Notes under the pieces: model-generated | Told to the model about the DNA's origin: nothing | What the model saw: the letters and a program-made list of their open reading frames with translations, nothing else | The model's database searches: none | Shown here: positions 46,181 through 54,865 of the stretch, piece by piece | Position numbering within the stretch: the first letter of the stretch is position 1 | Layout: each line of letters opens with the position of its first letter | Assembly (NCBI RefSeq): GCF_029264495.1 | Contig: NZ_JARIBH010000019.1 | Span: 1 to 64,000, forward strand | Direction of reading: 5' to 3' | Origin: Peptacetobacter sp. | Lineage (GTDB): Bacteria > Bacillota > Clostridia > Peptostreptococcales > Peptostreptococcaceae | DNA: 64,000 nt | Translations under genes and position numbers: made by a program

Positions 46181-47004
46181 TGCCGGATATGTACATGATG
46201 ATTATACTTTCATTGATTGGATTTTTTGGAACACTTTTTATAATACCTATGTTTAAAAAAATGCTAGTAGAAGGTGAAATAGTTAGACCAAACTATAAAA
46301 AAGATATGATTCCCGTAAGTATGGGAATTGTATTTATACCTATGTTAGTTATAGCTTCTATAATACTTGCATATTTTGATAGAGATTTAAATCATATGAA
46401 ATATTTATTTATGTTTTTATTTGCAGTTTTATCAATGTCATTTGCAGGAATAATGGATGATATAATAGGAAATAGAAATGTCAGCGGATTAAAGGGGCAT
46501 TTTAAAAGTCTTTTTAAAGGAACGCTTACAACTGGAGGATTTAAAGCACTTTATGGAGGATTTGTAGGATTATTAATATCTGTAGTATTGACAAATAGTA
46601 TTCCAGAAATAATTTTAAATACATTAATAGTGGCTTTATCAACAAATCTTATGAATCTTATGGATTTAAGACCAGGTAGAGCTATAAAAGTTTATTTATT
46701 AATCATGCTAGTTATGATATTTACACTTACAGGATTTAATAAAGTATTGATGTGTTTATTAGTCCCATCAGTATTAGCATACTTTAATCAAGATCTTAAA
46801 GCTAAATGTATGATGGGAGATGCAGGATCTAACGTACTCGGTATATCAATAGGAATATTTATGGTGTATGGTTATTCTATAAATATAAAAATAGCATGGC
46901 TTGGATTTCTAATTGCAATACATATTTTTACTGAAAAATATTCACTTACTGAAATAATAGAAAAAAATAAAGTCCTTAATTTCTTGGACAGATTAGGAAG
47001 GTAG
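46180..47004 (+). CDS. MraY/WecA-like glycosyl-1-phosphate transferase (GT4 superfamily)
   Basis: About eight hydrophobic segments in 274 aa. DDIIGNRNVSGLKGHFKSL near 88 corresponds to the Asp-rich/Mg site, NLMNLMDLRPGRAIK near 155 to the nucleotide-sugar motif, and MMGDAGSNVLG near 211 to the GDAGS motif. Likely transfers a sugar phosphate to undecaprenyl phosphate, but it is shorter than MraY. Coupled to the GT2 gene upstream. Confidence 0.85.
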   Translation: MPDMYMMIILSLIGFFGTLFIIPMFKKMLVEGEIVRPNYKKDMIPVSMGIVFIPMLVIASIILAYFDRDLNHMKYLFMFLFAVLSMSFAGIMDDIIGNRNVSGLKGHFKSLFKGTLTTGGFKALYGGFVGLLISVVLTNSIPEIILNTLIVALSTNLMNLMDLRPGRAIKVYLLIMLVMIFTLTGFNKVLMCLLVPSVLAYFNQDLKAKCMMGDAGSNVLGISIGIFMVYGYSINIKIAWLGFLIAIHIFTEKYSLTEIIEKNKVLNFLDRLGR

Positions 47005-47010
47005 TTATTT

Positions 47011-48081
47011 ATGCTAAGTAAAAAAGTTGGAGAAGTAGTAGAAATAAAAAAACAAAATGGTCAAATAGATGATATAAGAGTGAAAATAGGTAATGAAATT
47101 TTCAAATCTTATAATTATCCTAAAATGACTGGAAATGTAAATATAGGAGATAAAGTTCTATTAAATACTACAGCTGTTGAACTTTCTTTAGGAACTGGAG
47201 GATATCATTATGTTATATCCAACCTAGATAATATGGAGTCTAATTTAGAAGGAAAAGGTCATATAATGAAACTTAGATATACTCCAATGCAGGTAAGGGT
47301 AGATTCAGTAGAAGATCATGAAAGTAAATATCATAGTATATTTGAAAAATTCGAAAGTTTAAATAACATACCAGTAGTAGTTGGAACATTACATAGTATG
47401 CTGACTCCTTTTGCAGCTACGTATAAAAGACTTAATCCTAATAAAAAACTTGTATATATAATGACAGATGGAGCAGCTCTTCCAATATATTTTAGTATGA
47501 ATGTTGATACATTAAAAAATAAAGGCTTGATAGATTCTACAATAACATTTGGAAATGCTTTTGGTGGAGATTATGAATGTATAAATATATATACAGCATT
47601 AATTACAGCAAAGGAAATCGCAAAAGCGGATGCAGTTTTTGTTAGTATGGGGCCAGGAATTGCAGGTACAGGAACTAAGTATGGTTTTACTGGTATAGAA
47701 CAAGGAACAATACTTGATGCTATATCAAAACTTGGTGGGAGACCTATTGCAATACCAAGAATTAGTTTTGCAGACCAAAGAGAAAGACATAATGGTATAT
47801 CGCATCACAGTATAACAATATTAAGTGAAATTGTTAATGTAAAATCTGAGATACCAATCACTTTATATGATGGTGAAAAAATAAAGAAAATAGAAAATCA
47901 AATAAAAGAAAATAAATTAGATAAAAAACATAAAATAGCATATATAAAAAATAATAGAACGAAAGATGATATAGATAGCTATGGTCTGAAGGTCAGAAGT
48001 ATGGGAAGAAATTATGAACAAGATAGTGAATTTTTTGATTCAGCAGCTTCTGCAGCAATCTATATAACGGAAAATAAATAA
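47011..48081 (+). CDS. DUF3866-family protein
   Basis: 356 aa. No function known to me. Family-typical pieces: VVVGTLHSMLTPFAATYKRLNP near 123, YIMTDGAALPIYFS near 148, FGNAFGGDYECIN, MGPGIAGTGTKYGFTGIEQG and PRISFADQRERHNGISHHS. No signal peptide or membrane helix. It ends the steA operon six genes before mltG; in other clostridia it likewise follows steAB, which ties it to envelope or division work by context only. Confidence 0.85.
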   Translation: MLSKKVGEVVEIKKQNGQIDDIRVKIGNEIFKSYNYPKMTGNVNIGDKVLLNTTAVELSLGTGGYHYVISNLDNMESNLEGKGHIMKLRYTPMQVRVDSVEDHESKYHSIFEKFESLNNIPVVVGTLHSMLTPFAATYKRLNPNKKLVYIMTDGAALPIYFSMNVDTLKNKGLIDSTITFGNAFGGDYECINIYTALITAKEIAKADAVFVSMGPGIAGTGTKYGFTGIEQGTILDAISKLGGRPIAIPRISFADQRERHNGISHHSITILSEIVNVKSEIPITLYDGEKIKKIENQIKENKLDKKHKIAYIKNNRTKDDIDSYGLKVRSMGRNYEQDSEFFDSAASAAIYITENK

Positions 48082-48110
48082 AATTAAATTTATTTTAATT
48101 TATAATAAAA

Positions 48111-48173
48111 CCTGACCTTAAAAGATTTCGTATGAAGTCATACGATAGCTAGAAATCGAATAAGGAGTTAAGG
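48111..48173 (+). promoter_or_regulatory. Structured leader of the xerD-like gene
   Basis: Nested pairing in 63 bases: CCTTAA (48116-48121) with TTAAGG (48168-48173) directly before the ATG; GATTTC (48124-48129) with GAAATC (48152-48157); and GTATG-AAGT-CATAC (48130-48143) at the tip. At DNA level TCGTATGA-AG-TCATACGA is a perfect palindrome. The AAGGAG site (48162-48167) lies in the inner bulge, so translation may be influenced. A TATAAT lies at 48101-48106. Confidence 0.55.
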
Positions 48174-49052
48174 ATGAACAATACAATAGATAAATATATA
48201 GACTATATAGAAAATAAAAGAAAATTATCTTTTAATACTGTTTCATCTTATAGCATGGATTTAAAAAAATATGCAGAATATCTAAAAAGAAAGAATATAA
48301 ATATCAATGATGTAGTAGAAACAGATATATTAAACTATTTAGTAGATTTAGAAAAAAATAATGTATCTGTATCTACTATAGCAAGAATGATATCTTCAAT
48401 AAAATCTTTTCATGATTATTTATTCTTTAGTAAAATATGTGATATAGATCCATCTAAGAGTATAAAAAAACCTAAAATAAAAAAAGAGACAGTAGAAATT
48501 TTAACTGAAGAAGAAATAGAATCGCTTTTAAATTTTGAAAATCTTGATACGGACAAGCTAAAAAGAGATAAAGCTATATTTGAAGTTCTCTATGGAACAG
48601 GAATGAAAGTATCTGAGTTGATAGATTTAAATTTGAGTGATGTTGACTTTGAAATGAGCAACATAACATGTTCTTCAAGTAAGAACAAAAGAGTTATACC
48701 TCTTATAGAAGTGACTAAAAAATATTTAAAACTATATGTAGATGAATCTAGAGATAATATGGCATCAGATGGAGAAAAAGCATTATTTGTTAGTTCTTTA
48801 GGTCATAGATTCACAAGACAAGGACTTTGGAAAATAATAAAAAAATATTCAAATAAAGCAAATATAAATAAAAATATAAATCCAACTATGTTAAGACATT
48901 CATTTGCTATACATATGATAAATAAAGGAGCAAATATTGCTTCTGTAAATAAAATTTTGGGAAATACAAACTTAGCAAGTATTCAATCTTATATAAACTG
49001 TATAGATTCAAATATGAGAAGAGAGATGAATTTAAAACATCCTAGAAAATAA
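48174..49052 (+). CDS. XerD-like tyrosine recombinase with altered catalytic residues
   Basis: 292 aa with the SAM-like core-binding domain (1-85) and a C-terminal tyrosine-recombinase fold. Reading the six active-site positions: the first Arg (GLRVSE in XerD) is Lys in GMKVSE; the beta-hairpin Lys is present (SKNKRVIPL); the His of HxxR is Thr in PTMLRH while the Arg is kept; the His of LLGH is Asn in ILGNTN; the Tyr is kept in IQSYIN. Three of six are changed, so strand transfer is doubtful although the frame is intact. Ribosome-binding site AAGGAG. Confidence 0.85.
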   Translation: MNNTIDKYIDYIENKRKLSFNTVSSYSMDLKKYAEYLKRKNININDVVETDILNYLVDLEKNNVSVSTIARMISSIKSFHDYLFFSKICDIDPSKSIKKPKIKKETVEILTEEEIESLLNFENLDTDKLKRDKAIFEVLYGTGMKVSELIDLNLSDVDFEMSNITCSSSKNKRVIPLIEVTKKYLKLYVDESRDNMASDGEKALFVSSLGHRFTRQGLWKIIKKYSNKANINKNINPTMLRHSFAIHMINKGANIASVNKILGNTNLASIQSYINCIDSNMRREMNLKHPRK

Positions 49053-49089
49053 TAATGCTAAAAAAGGAATTATAATAATTTATATGAAT

Positions 49090-49122
49090 AAAAAGTCTAA
49101 TATTGATTATTAGACTTTTTTT
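49090..49122 (+). terminator. Intrinsic terminator after the xerD-like gene
   Basis: AAAAGTCTAATA / TATTAGACTTTT stem, five-base loop, seven T. Confidence 0.92.
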
Positions 49123-49313
49123 ATGTTTTTTAAACAAGTAAAAAAAATAAAGTTTTTTGATGAATCATTGGAAAAAGTAATGATTATATAATATAATTTA
49201 TAATTGTAGTATTGTATGCTGGATGAAATCTGTAGACATAAATAAAAATATATAATATAATTGCAAATATTAAAGAATTATAATTTAAATTCTATTCAAA
49301 AGGAGAAAAAAAT

Positions 49314-50366
49314 ATGAAGAAGAAGTTTTTAGCTATTTTGATAATTTTGGTTATAATAGTGGCATTTGGGGGTATATATTTTAAGAATCAATCTGGTGCA
49401 TATGATGTAAATGAAGAAAAAGAAGTAATAGTAGACATACCATCAGGATCAAGCATTGATAATATATCAAATATACTTAGCGAATCAAAACTTATAAAAA
49501 ATAAATTAGTGTTTAAAATAAATACTAAAATAAGTGGAAAAGCATCAGAATTTAAAGCCGGAAAATATAGATTTGATCAATCTTATACAAATGAGGAGAT
49601 TATAAATGATATAGCATCTGGAAAAACATATCATTCAGGTCCTAAAATTACAGTTAAAGAAGGAGCAACATCAAAAGAGATAGTTGAAGAATTAGTAAGT
49701 AAAAATCTAGGAAATACAGATGTATATAATAAGCTTATAAATAACCCATCTGAATTTAAAAATGAATTTGAATTTTTAAGAGATGAAAATATAAAAAGTT
49801 TAGAAGGATTTCTTTATCCAAGTACATATTATTGTGAGAAAACAGATAGTGAAAAAGAAATTGTTACTAAAATGTTAAATAAATTCAATGAAATTTATTT
49901 GAGTGGTATAAAAGAAGAAATAAAAAATAAAAATTTAAATTTATATGATATTATAAAAATGGCTTCGATAATAGAAAAAGAAGCTGTTTTAGATGAAGAT
50001 AGACCAATTATTTCAAGTGTATTTTATAATAGATTAGATAAAAAAATGCCACTTCAATCAGATGCAACAATACAATATGCTTTTAAAGAAAGAAAAAAGG
50101 TTGTTAGCTATGATGATTTAAAAATAGAGTCACCATATAATTCTTATAAATATAAAGGATTACCACCTACACCAATATCAAATCCTTCTTTAAAATCAAT
50201 TGATTCAGCAATAAATCCTGATAAAACAGATTATTTATACTTTGTTGCTAAGACAGATGGTGGAGGGAATAATTATTCTAAAACTTATGAAGAACATTTA
50301 AAATATGAAAAACAATATAAAGAGCAGAGAGAAAAACAGAAAAAGGAATCTTCTGAAAAACGATAA
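49314..50366 (+). CDS. mltG: Endolytic murein transglycosylase MltG
   Basis: YceG-like enzyme that cuts nascent glycan strands and terminates elongation. N-terminal membrane anchor (about 4-22), LysM-like sub-domain (IPSGSSIDNISNIL), then the catalytic domain with SLEGFLYPSTYYC near 160, the catalytic Glu in MASIIEKEAV near 222 and SPYNSYKYKGLPPTPISNP near 280. 350 aa. AGGAG before ATG. mltG-trmR-U32 reproduces B. subtilis yrrL-yrrM-yrrO. Confidence 0.95.
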   Translation: MKKKFLAILIILVIIVAFGGIYFKNQSGAYDVNEEKEVIVDIPSGSSIDNISNILSESKLIKNKLVFKINTKISGKASEFKAGKYRFDQSYTNEEIINDIASGKTYHSGPKITVKEGATSKEIVEELVSKNLGNTDVYNKLINNPSEFKNEFEFLRDENIKSLEGFLYPSTYYCEKTDSEKEIVTKMLNKFNEIYLSGIKEEIKNKNLNLYDIIKMASIIEKEAVLDEDRPIISSVFYNRLDKKMPLQSDATIQYAFKERKKVVSYDDLKIESPYNSYKYKGLPPTPISNPSLKSIDSAINPDKTDYLYFVAKTDGGGNNYSKTYEEHLKYEKQYKEQREKQKKESSEKR

Positions 50367-50403
50367 TTTATAATGTTGAAAACTAGATAAGGGGAGAGAT
50401 TTT

Positions 50404-51072
50404 ATGAGCAATATAGTAAACGATCTTGTTGAAGAGTATATAAGAGAAACACTGCAAGAAAAAGATGGTATACTTAAAGAATTAGAAATTTATGCACATG
50501 AAAATAGTGTTCCAATAATTCATAAAGAAGTATCAGATCTTTTGAAAGTTCTGTTGAAAATGAAAAAGCCTAAAAGAATACTTGAGGTTGGGTGTGCAAT
50601 AGGATATTCTTCAATATTTTTTGCGACAGTTTTAGAAAATGATGTAGAAATCATAACAACTGAAAGAAATGAAAAAATGATAGAAAAAGCTAAAGAAAAT
50701 ATAAAAAGAGCAGGCCTAGAAGATAAGATAACTATTCTTGAAGGTGATGCAGAGGAAACATTGAAAAATGTAGATGGAGAATTTGATATGATTTTTATAG
50801 ATGCAGCTAAAGGTCAATATCAATTGTTCTTTGATTTAGTAATAGATAAATTAAAAAGAGGTGGGCTTGTTGTTTCTGATAATATACTATACAAAGGAAT
50901 GGTAGCACATGATGACTTTGTTGTTAGAAGAAAGAAAACAATAGTAAAAAGAATGAGAAATTATTTAGACTATATATGTACATGTGATTATTTAAGTACA
51001 TCTTTAATACCTATTGGAGATGGAGTTGCGTTAAGTTATAAAGAAGGGGAGAGAAATAATAATGGAAAATAA
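50404..51072 (+). CDS. trmR: tRNA 5-hydroxyuridine methyltransferase TrmR
   Basis: O-methyltransferase family 3. Completes 5-methoxyuridine at tRNA wobble position 34 by methylating ho5U. SAM motif ILEVGCAIGYSSIFF near 60, IFIDAAKGQYQLFF near 128 with metal-binding Asp, and VSDNILYKGMV near 157. 222 aa. GGGGAGAG before ATG. Overlaps by 11 bases the U32 gene whose relatives make the hydroxyl group, which supports the assignment. Confidence 0.93.
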   Translation: MSNIVNDLVEEYIRETLQEKDGILKELEIYAHENSVPIIHKEVSDLLKVLLKMKKPKRILEVGCAIGYSSIFFATVLENDVEIITTERNEKMIEKAKENIKRAGLEDKITILEGDAEETLKNVDGEFDMIFIDAAKGQYQLFFDLVIDKLKRGGLVVSDNILYKGMVAHDDFVVRRKKTIVKRMRNYLDYICTCDYLSTSLIPIGDGVALSYKEGERNNNGK

Positions 51073-52309
51073 AAAAGTAGAATTACTGGCTCCAGCAGGA
51101 GACCTTGAAAAATTAAAAACAGCCATAATATATGGAGCAGATGCTGTATATATTGGTGGAGAAGTATTTGGAATGAGATCAGCTGCAAAAAACTTTAGTA
51201 TAGAAGATATGGCTGAAGGAGTAGAATTTGCACATGAAAGAGGTAAAAAAGTATATGTTACAGTAAATATAATACCTCATAATGAAGATTTTAAATATTT
51301 AGATGAATACTTATTAGAATTAGAAAGAATTAATATAGATGCAATAATAGTATCAGACCCAGGTGTTATAAGTGTAGCAAAAAGAGTTGTTCCTAATATG
51401 GAATTACATTTAAGTACTCAAGCAAATACAACAAATTATGAAAGTGCTAAATTCTGGTATAATCAAGGAATAAAAAGAGTTGTTGTAGCTAGAGAAATGT
51501 CTTTTGATGAAATAAAAGAAATAAGACAAAATACGCCAGAAGATATGGAAATAGAAGCTTTTATGCATGGTGCAATGTGTATATCTTATTCAGGAAGATG
51601 TTTAATAAGTAACTACATGACAGGTAGAGAAGCTAATAAAGGTTCTTGTGCTCAATCTTGTAGATGGCAATATTACCTAATGGAAGAAAAAAGACCAGGT
51701 GAATATTTCCCAATATATGAAGATGAAAGAGGAACATTCTTCTTCAATTCAAAAGACCTTTGTATGATAGAACATATTCCAGAGCTTATAGAATCAGGAA
51801 TAATGAGTTTAAAAATAGAAGGAAGAATGAAAACTGCTTATTATGTTGCTACAGTTGTAAGAGCTTATAGAATGGCAATAGATGCATACTATGAAGATCC
51901 AGAAAATTGGAAGTTTAACCCTATGTGGATGGAAGAACTTAAAAAAGGTAGCCATAGACATTTCACAACTGGATTCTACTTAGAAAAACCAGACACAGAT
52001 GACCAGAATTATGAATCAGCATCTTATGTAAGAAATTATGATTTTATAGGTGTTGTAAGAGGTAAAGATGAAGAAACAGGTTTAACAATAGTTGAACAAA
52101 GAAATAAAATGTCTGTAGGTGAAGATATTGAAATAATGGCTCCATATAAAGAAACTATGTTTGCTAAAATATTAGAAATGTATAATGAAGATGGTGAACC
52201 AATAGAGTCAGCACCACATCCAAGACAAATAGTAAAAATGAAATTGGATATTCCAGTAGATAAAGATTATATGCTTAGAAAACCAATAGAAGAAAAAATA
52301 GATAACTAA
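51062..52309 (+). CDS. U32-family tRNA uridine hydroxylation protein (TrhP-like)
   Basis: Peptidase-U32 family protein, 415 aa, like B. subtilis YrrO/TrhP2, which with YrrN/TrhP1 makes 5-hydroxyuridine in tRNA using prephenate. The signature EAFMHGAMCISYSGRC and CAQSCRW near 165-205 supplies four conserved Cys, probably an Fe-S site. N-terminal LLAPAGDLEKLKTAI. Only one U32 gene is here, not two. aroE of the chorismate pathway follows, after a terminator. Confidence 0.9.
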   Translation: MENKKVELLAPAGDLEKLKTAIIYGADAVYIGGEVFGMRSAAKNFSIEDMAEGVEFAHERGKKVYVTVNIIPHNEDFKYLDEYLLELERINIDAIIVSDPGVISVAKRVVPNMELHLSTQANTTNYESAKFWYNQGIKRVVVAREMSFDEIKEIRQNTPEDMEIEAFMHGAMCISYSGRCLISNYMTGREANKGSCAQSCRWQYYLMEEKRPGEYFPIYEDERGTFFFNSKDLCMIEHIPELIESGIMSLKIEGRMKTAYYVATVVRAYRMAIDAYYEDPENWKFNPMWMEELKKGSHRHFTTGFYLEKPDTDDQNYESASYVRNYDFIGVVRGKDEETGLTIVEQRNKMSVGEDIEIMAPYKETMFAKILEMYNEDGEPIESAPHPRQIVKMKLDIPVDKDYMLRKPIEEKIDN

Positions 52310-52313
52310 TAAT

Positions 52314-52350
52314 AAAAACTCTCTCTATCTAATATAGAGAGAGTTTTTAT
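52314..52350 (+). terminator. Intrinsic terminator after the U32 gene
   Basis: AAAACTCTCTCTAT / ATAGAGAGAGTTTT stem with short loop and T tail. Confidence 0.92.
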
Positions 52351-52430
52351 TATAAATTTAATGAATAAAATATTAAAATATGTATATAAAAATTAAAATT
52401 TGAAAATTATATATATTGAAAGGAGAAAAT

Positions 52431-53285
52431 ATGAGTACAAATTATAAAACAAAACTTTTTGCATTAATAGGTCATCCAATTAGTAATAGCTTTTCACCAA
52501 TTATGCATAGTTATTTATTTGAAAAGTATAATATAAATGGCAGTTATCTTTGTTTTGATGTAGAACCTGAAAAAATAGAAGATGTAGTAGATAATATGAA
52601 AAATTTAAAAGTTAGTGGATTTAATATAACGATTCCATACAAAACAGAAATAGTTAATTTACTAGATAAAATAGATAGAAATGCAGAGGTTATAGGCTCG
52701 ATAAATACTGTTAAAAATGAAAAAGGTGTATTTAAAGGATATAATACTGATGGAAAAGGTTTTGTAAAATCTATATTAGATCATAATTATGATATAAAAA
52801 ATAAAAAAGCTTTGATCTTAGGATGTGGAGGTGCATGCAGAAGTATAGTAGTTGAACTTGCATCAAAAGGAATAAAAACAATAGATATAAGAAATAGAAG
52901 TATAGATAATGCTATAAAAATAAAAGAAAACCTAAATAAGTATTTTGATACAGAAATTTTGATATCTCAAAAGTCCATAGAAAAATATGATCTGGAAAAA
53001 TATGATTTTTTAATAAATACAACACCAATAGGAATGGAAAGTGATGAATGTCCTATAGATGAAAGTATTAGAATTTCAAATGATTTAATTGTTTGTGATA
53101 TAGTATATAAACCGCATAGGACGAATTTGATAAAATGGGCAGAAAACAATAACTTAAAAATAATTTATGGTATTGATATGCTTATAAATCAAGGTATTTA
53201 TGCTTTTGAAATATGGACAGGGAAAAAGGTTGATAAAGAAGATATAAAAATATTAAAAAAAATATTTGAAGATAATAAAATTTAA
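52431..53285 (+). CDS. aroE: Shikimate dehydrogenase
   Basis: Reduces 3-dehydroshikimate with NADPH in chorismate synthesis. LIGHPISNSFSPIMHSYLF near residue 12, substrate site FNITIPYK near 66 with catalytic Lys, GYNTDGKGFV near 105, NADP loop ILGCGGACRSI near 128, and GIDMLINQGIYAF near the end. 284 aa from ATG 52431, preceded by AAGGAG; the frame from 52416 includes that site. No other aro genes adjacent; pilin-like genes follow after 19 bases. Confidence 0.96.
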   Translation: MSTNYKTKLFALIGHPISNSFSPIMHSYLFEKYNINGSYLCFDVEPEKIEDVVDNMKNLKVSGFNITIPYKTEIVNLLDKIDRNAEVIGSINTVKNEKGVFKGYNTDGKGFVKSILDHNYDIKNKKALILGCGGACRSIVVELASKGIKTIDIRNRSIDNAIKIKENLNKYFDTEILISQKSIEKYDLEKYDFLINTTPIGMESDECPIDESIRISNDLIVCDIVYKPHRTNLIKWAENNNLKIIYGIDMLINQGIYAFEIWTGKKVDKEDIKILKKIFEDNKI

Positions 53286-53304
53286 TATTCAGAAGGTGAT
53301 ATAG

Positions 53305-53705
53305 GTGGGATAAAAAATTATAAAGTAAATTATAGTTACAAAAATAGAAAAAGAGAAGGGGTTATAATTACAGATGCAATTATAGCACTTTCAATATTGT
53401 TTTTGTCGGTATATCTTTTTTCAACATTTAACAATAATACAAATTCTATGCTAAATGAAAATAAAAATTATAAGGAATTAGTAGAAAAAGCAGAAATAGA
53501 GCTAAATAATGAATTAGATAATATAAAAAATGGTAATATAAGTCAAAGTACAAATATAAATAAAAATAATGATGAAATTAAAATAGAAAAAAGAATAAAT
53601 TTGATAGATAAAAAAAGAAATATTTATAAAGTTACAGTATTTGCACATGAATCTGATAAAAAAATAACTCTAGAAGGATATGAAAAGAAAGATGAATATG
53701 ATTAA
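53305..53705 (+). CDS. Type IV pilin-like protein, start apparently frameshifted
   Basis: The frame ending at 53705 stays open back to the stop at 53283 but has no ATG/GTG/TTG before TTG 53397. Upstream of 53397 it reads NRKREG then VIITDAIIALSIL and LFLSVYLF, i.e. a prepilin leader KREG with hydrophobic helix (Asp at +5, not Glu), so the true protein begins earlier. AAGGTGAT is well placed for GTG 53305, but that reads GTG GGA TAA; one extra G in the G run would put it in frame. Frameshift, sequencing error or ATA start are all possible. About 130 aa if repaired. Confidence 0.65.
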
Positions 53706-54411
53706 ATTTTCAAAACGAAAAAGAGGAAGTGTTTCACTCGCGGCTATAATTGTTTTAACATTTCTTACAATATCTTGTTCAGCACTTCAAGTGAGATTAG
53801 ATGATTATATTAAAAGCGAACATATAGATATAGAATCTGAAAATTTACTGAGAAAAGCTGAAGGGGTTACTTTAATAGCAAAAGAAAAAGTAATAGAAGC
53901 TACTCAAAATTTGTACGATGAGAGTATAAGTAAGAATGATTTAAAAAATAAGATAGAAAGTTTTTCTTATAGAAAAAAATATATATCTACAATAGAAAAT
54001 TTATCAGATGTAAATATAGATAATTCTAAAATAGACGTTTATCAAGATGATATAAAAGAAGATGGTTCTTTATTATATAAATTTTGGATAAATATTACAG
54101 TAAAGGATCCTAAAAAAGATATGATTAGGAAAATGTCTTTGTGTGTGACTTTAAAGAATATATATATAGATAAAGTTAAAAAAGAAGATAAAGAAAAAAT
54201 TGAAGAAAATAAAGAAGATATTAATAAAAAAGATGAAATAAAAGATGTAAATAAAAATAATCCGAATGAGAATATCGAAAGTAATGAAAATAATAATTTA
54301 AAAGAAAATAATAATTTAAAAGAAAATAAAGATATTATTGATGAAGATGATGTACCAATAAAATATAATGCTAAGGATGCACTGATATTTAGAGTAGAAA
54401 AAGAATATTAA
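53680..54411 (+). CDS. Type IV pilus-associated (PilX/GspK-like) membrane protein
   Basis: 243 aa. Leader KRKRG, then SVSLAAIIVLTFLTISCSAL, a prepilin-like helix lacking Glu at +5, as in minor pilins of the PilX/GspK kind. Then an extracytoplasmic helical/beta domain to about 170 and a Lys/Asn/Glu/Asp-rich low-complexity tail with the hexapeptide NNLKEN repeated. It overlaps the preceding gene by 26 bases. ATG 53680 or the in-frame ATGs at 53692 and 53698 could be the start. Function inferred from leader and neighbours. Confidence 0.65.
   Translation: MKRKMNMIKFSKRKRGSVSLAAIIVLTFLTISCSALQVRLDDYIKSEHIDIESENLLRKAEGVTLIAKEKVIEATQNLYDESISKNDLKNKIESFSYRKKYISTIENLSDVNIDNSKIDVYQDDIKEDGSLLYKFWINITVKDPKKDMIRKMSLCVTLKNIYIDKVKKEDKEKIEENKEDINKKDEIKDVNKNNPNENIESNENNNLKENNNLKENKDIIDEDDVPIKYNAKDALIFRVEKEY
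54292..54327 (+). repeat. Perfect 18-bp tandem duplication in the pilin-like gene
   Basis: Two adjacent copies of AATAATTTAAAAGAAAAT. The unit is in frame and would change length in six-residue steps. Confidence 0.9.
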
Positions 54412-54425
54412 ATGGAGATATTATT

Positions 54426-54865
54426 ATGAAAAGAGAAGGAATGTGAGCACTGTAGAACTGATAATAGGTATGAGCCTTATGGTATTACTAGTAGGGCTAT
54501 CAATACCAAAAGTTGATACAGGTTATGCAAAAACAAAATGGGAACGGAGAAAATTTTGCTCTGAAATAAGACTTACAAAAAGAAAAAATCTATCAGGAAA
54601 AAGTGAATCAATTAGAGTTACAAATAAAAATGGAAATAGCTATTATATTATACAAAAAGGTCTTAATATAGAAAAAATAGTTGAAATACCAAACAAAATA
54701 AAGTTGTATAGCTCTATGGATTCAATATCGTTTAAAGAAGATGGAAGGCCTTATGAGTCGGGAATAGTGGATTTTCAATATAGAGAAAAAATATATCAGA
54801 TAACAATAACTCCTATATCAGGTAGAATTTTATTCAAGGAGGATATATATGCTAATGAAAAATAA
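54426..54865 (+). pseudogene. Type IV prepilin-like gene with frameshift at the cleavage site
   Basis: ATG 54426 is preceded by TGGAGATATT and reads MKREGM then TGA. The remaining gene lies in another frame from GTG 54443: STVELIIGMSLMVLLVGL and about 120 further residues to 54865. Removing one TG from the ATGTG at 54441-54445 restores MKREG followed by MSTVELIIG, a textbook prepilin site with Glu at +5. So a two-base duplication has split leader from body. GTG 54443 is only two bases past a GGA, a poor start. It may be decayed, phase-variable or a sequencing error. Confidence 0.7.

Noticed and set aside
48120-48150. Possible dif/attachment site before the xerD-like gene
   Set aside because: The palindrome does not show the 11-6-11 dif layout or the TTATGT-type XerD arm; an RNA or operator role fits better.
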